From contig NZ_JADEXU010000055.1 in NCBI RefSeq assembly GCF_015206895.1, positions 1-45,978 of the forward strand: a stretch of DNA of 45,978 nucleotides, given 5' to 3'. The position numbers were made by a program, and so were the translations under genes. The stretch comes from Nostoc sp. LEGE 12450. Lineage in GTDB: Bacteria; Cyanobacteriota; Cyanobacteriia; Cyanobacteriales; Nostocaceae. Below the pieces are notes generated by a model. That model made no database searches and was not told where the DNA came from. It saw only the letters and a list, made by a program, of their open reading frames with translations. This document shows, piece after piece, positions 44,734-45,978 of this stretch (within the stretch, counting starts at the first letter, position 1; each line of letters starts with the position of its first letter).

Positions 44734-45858
44734 TTAATTTCTAGCCCCTAACTTTTGACCTGTGCCGTTTTTTTGTGCAGTATCACTTTCTGGTAATTCT
44801 ACGCCAAAGACGCGGCTAAAAACTTTGGCGACTTTGTAGCCAGAATCAATCGATTCTAAGGGGTCTTTCCGCAGTCTGTGACGCAAACATAGGGTAATCA
44901 CACGGCAGATATCATCAACTGTAACTTCAGTGCGTCCTTCATAAGCTGTTAAGGCTTTCGCAGCGCGGTTACTAACAATGTCACCCCGCAAACCATCTAC
45001 ATCCAATTCAGAACAGACTTCAGAAATTTTTACCCGCAGTTCATAGTCAAGTTTCACTTCTGGCAAAAGCTGTTGAGCATTGACAATTTGCTCTTGCAAT
45101 GTTTCTTGTTGGGGTTTGTACTTTTCGAGAAATACTAGAGGATTTTGGTCAAAATCCGCCCGTTGTTCCACGATTTGCACCCGCAAGGCTGGTTCTTTTA
45201 CGGTGTGAATTTCTGCGTGCATCCCAAAGCGATCGAGCAGTTGCGGGCGTAGTTCGCCTTCTTCCGGGTTTCCAGAACCCACAAGAACAAAACGCGCTGG
45301 GTGACGGATAGAAATACCTTCCCGTTCTACAGTGTTCCATCCACTCGCGGCGGAATCTAGTAGCACGTCTACGAGGTGGTCATCTAGTAAGTTGACTTCA
45401 TCTACATAGAGAATGCCCCGGTTAGCCTTTGCCAGCAGTCCCGGTTCAAAGGCTTTGACACCTTCAGATAAAGCTTTCTCAATGTCGATTGTGCCACAAA
45501 CTCGGTCTTCTGTAGCTCCTAGCGGCAGGTCTACCATTTGGACTTTTTTATGAGCTACAGGAATTTCCACCCCTTGTTCTAAGAGTTGGCGGACTTCATC
45601 ACTCATCAAGTCGGGGTCGCTAGGATCGCTACTGAAGGGGTCATTGGCAACCACAGAAATTTCTGGCAGCAGATCCGCCAGCGCCCGGATAGTTGTGGAT
45701 TTACCGGTACCGCGATCGCCCATGATCATTACACCACCAATCTTGGGGTCAATCACGTTCAATAGGAGCGCCAGTTTCATTTCTTCCTGGCCCACAATTG
45801 CCGTAAAAGGAAATACCACGCGACGCGCACTTGCCGTGGATTGAGCAGTTGGACTCAC
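44734..45858 (-). CDS. chlI: Magnesium chelatase ATPase subunit I
   Basis: 374 residues. It is the AAA+ subunit that with ChlD and ChlH inserts Mg2+ into protoporphyrin IX, the first step specific to chlorophyll synthesis. [21 protein letters not shown], Walker [10 protein letters not shown] at 47-55, [20 protein letters not shown], Walker [18 protein letters not shown], and [23 protein letters not shown] for sensor 1/Arg finger are all intact. The start is GTG at 45856-45858 with AAGG about seven bases upstream. Length is normal. No other chl gene is visible in the window. Confidence 0.97.
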   Translation of the reverse strand: MSPTAQSTASARRVVFPFTAIVGQEEMKLALLLNVIDPKIGGVMIMGDRGTGKSTTIRALADLLPEISVVANDPFSSDPSDPDLMSDEVRQLLEQGVEIPVAHKKVQMVDLPLGATEDRVCGTIDIEKALSEGVKAFEPGLLAKANRGILYVDEVNLLDDHLVDVLLDSAASGWNTVEREGISIRHPARFVLVGSGNPEEGELRPQLLDRFGMHAEIHTVKEPALRVQIVEQRADFDQNPLVFLEKYKPQQETLQEQIVNAQQLLPEVKLDYELRVKISEVCSELDVDGLRGDIVSNRAAKALTAYEGRTEVTVDDICRVITLCLRHRLRKDPLESIDSGYKVAKVFSRVFGVELPESDTAQKNGTGQKLGARN

Positions 45859-45932
45859 TAAATTACCTTAACAATATTTTTCTTATTACAGTTCTCTATT
45901 GTGACACAGGTGGGGTGTGGGGGAGTGTGAAG

Positions 45933-45978
45933 ATCAGGAGGCAGGAGGCAGGGGAAGAGAAAGGAGAGAATTTTACCT
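45933..45978. repeat. Purine-rich heptamer repeat at window end
   Basis: CAGGAGGCAGGAGGCAGGGG contains tandem GGAGGCA units upstream of chlI. It runs to the window edge. Confidence 0.6.

Noticed and set aside
45097..45340. Frames on either strand inside chlI
   Set aside because: They are shadows of the conserved chlI coding frame.

Overview
The window looks like chromosome of a filamentous, heterocyst-forming type cyanobacterium (Nostoc/Anabaena group). The reasons are chlI (magnesium chelatase), frequent GCGATCGC (HIP1) octamers inside genes, heptanucleotide tandem repeats and small foldback elements between genes, and cyanobacterial families such as DUF2358, SLH-domain and pentapeptide-repeat proteins. 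No tRNA, rRNA, CRISPR array or complete insertion sequence was recognised.

Layout. 1-6310: a partial glycogen debranching enzyme, a redox cluster (2-Cys peroxiredoxin, a second peroxiredoxin-like protein, a glutathione S-transferase), a DnaJ-type co-chaperone, a P-loop kinase and glgC. 6691-20170: the unusual part. Two very large paralogous SF1 helicases, each with an IF-2 N-terminal-like domain and a coiled-coil insert of several hundred residues, lie in tandem on the minus strand. The first overlaps a phospholipase D-like gene by 23 bp with an internal Shine-Dalgarno site. The second is followed by only the first ten codons or so of the same PLD gene, and preceded by an intact histone-deacetylase-family gene. 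A decayed fragment of the same deacetylase lies upstream of the first helicase. The simplest reading is a duplicated deacetylase-helicase-PLD segment in which each copy lost a different flanking gene. The helicase plus PLD pairing resembles the Mokosh anti-phage architecture but has an IF-2-like N-terminus; the defence role is inference. A BASS-family transporter sits between the copies.

20278-28983: housekeeping and accessory genes (MscS channel, MBL hydrolase, VOC protein, SLH protein, alpha/beta hydrolase, Ser/Thr kinase, TPR protein), then a 1.1-kb repeat-rich stretch with a 42-bp minisatellite abutting a truncated Uma2-like gene. 28984-36337: uvrA, a DUF4926 protein, an orphan HigA-like antitoxin, DUF2358, a GHL10 glycosidase, a DUF1206 membrane protein and an epoxide-hydrolase-like enzyme. 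36634-40756: a pentapeptide protein, then a minus-strand extracytoplasmic redox cluster (MXKDX-repeat lipoprotein, TlpA-like thioredoxin, CcdA-like transporter, cytochrome b, YedY-like molybdoenzyme). 41447-45858: rplU-rpmA, a Nif11-type peptide, a fresh MITE with target duplication, a RlaP-like nucleotidyltransferase, a small membrane protein and chlI.

Start codons were re-chosen where the longest reading frame was implausible (both helicases, PLD protein, deacetylase, MBL hydrolase, P-loop kinase, DUF4926, epoxide hydrolase, TlpA-like protein, L21). All functions are by recognition of sequence motifs by eye; no database search was run.
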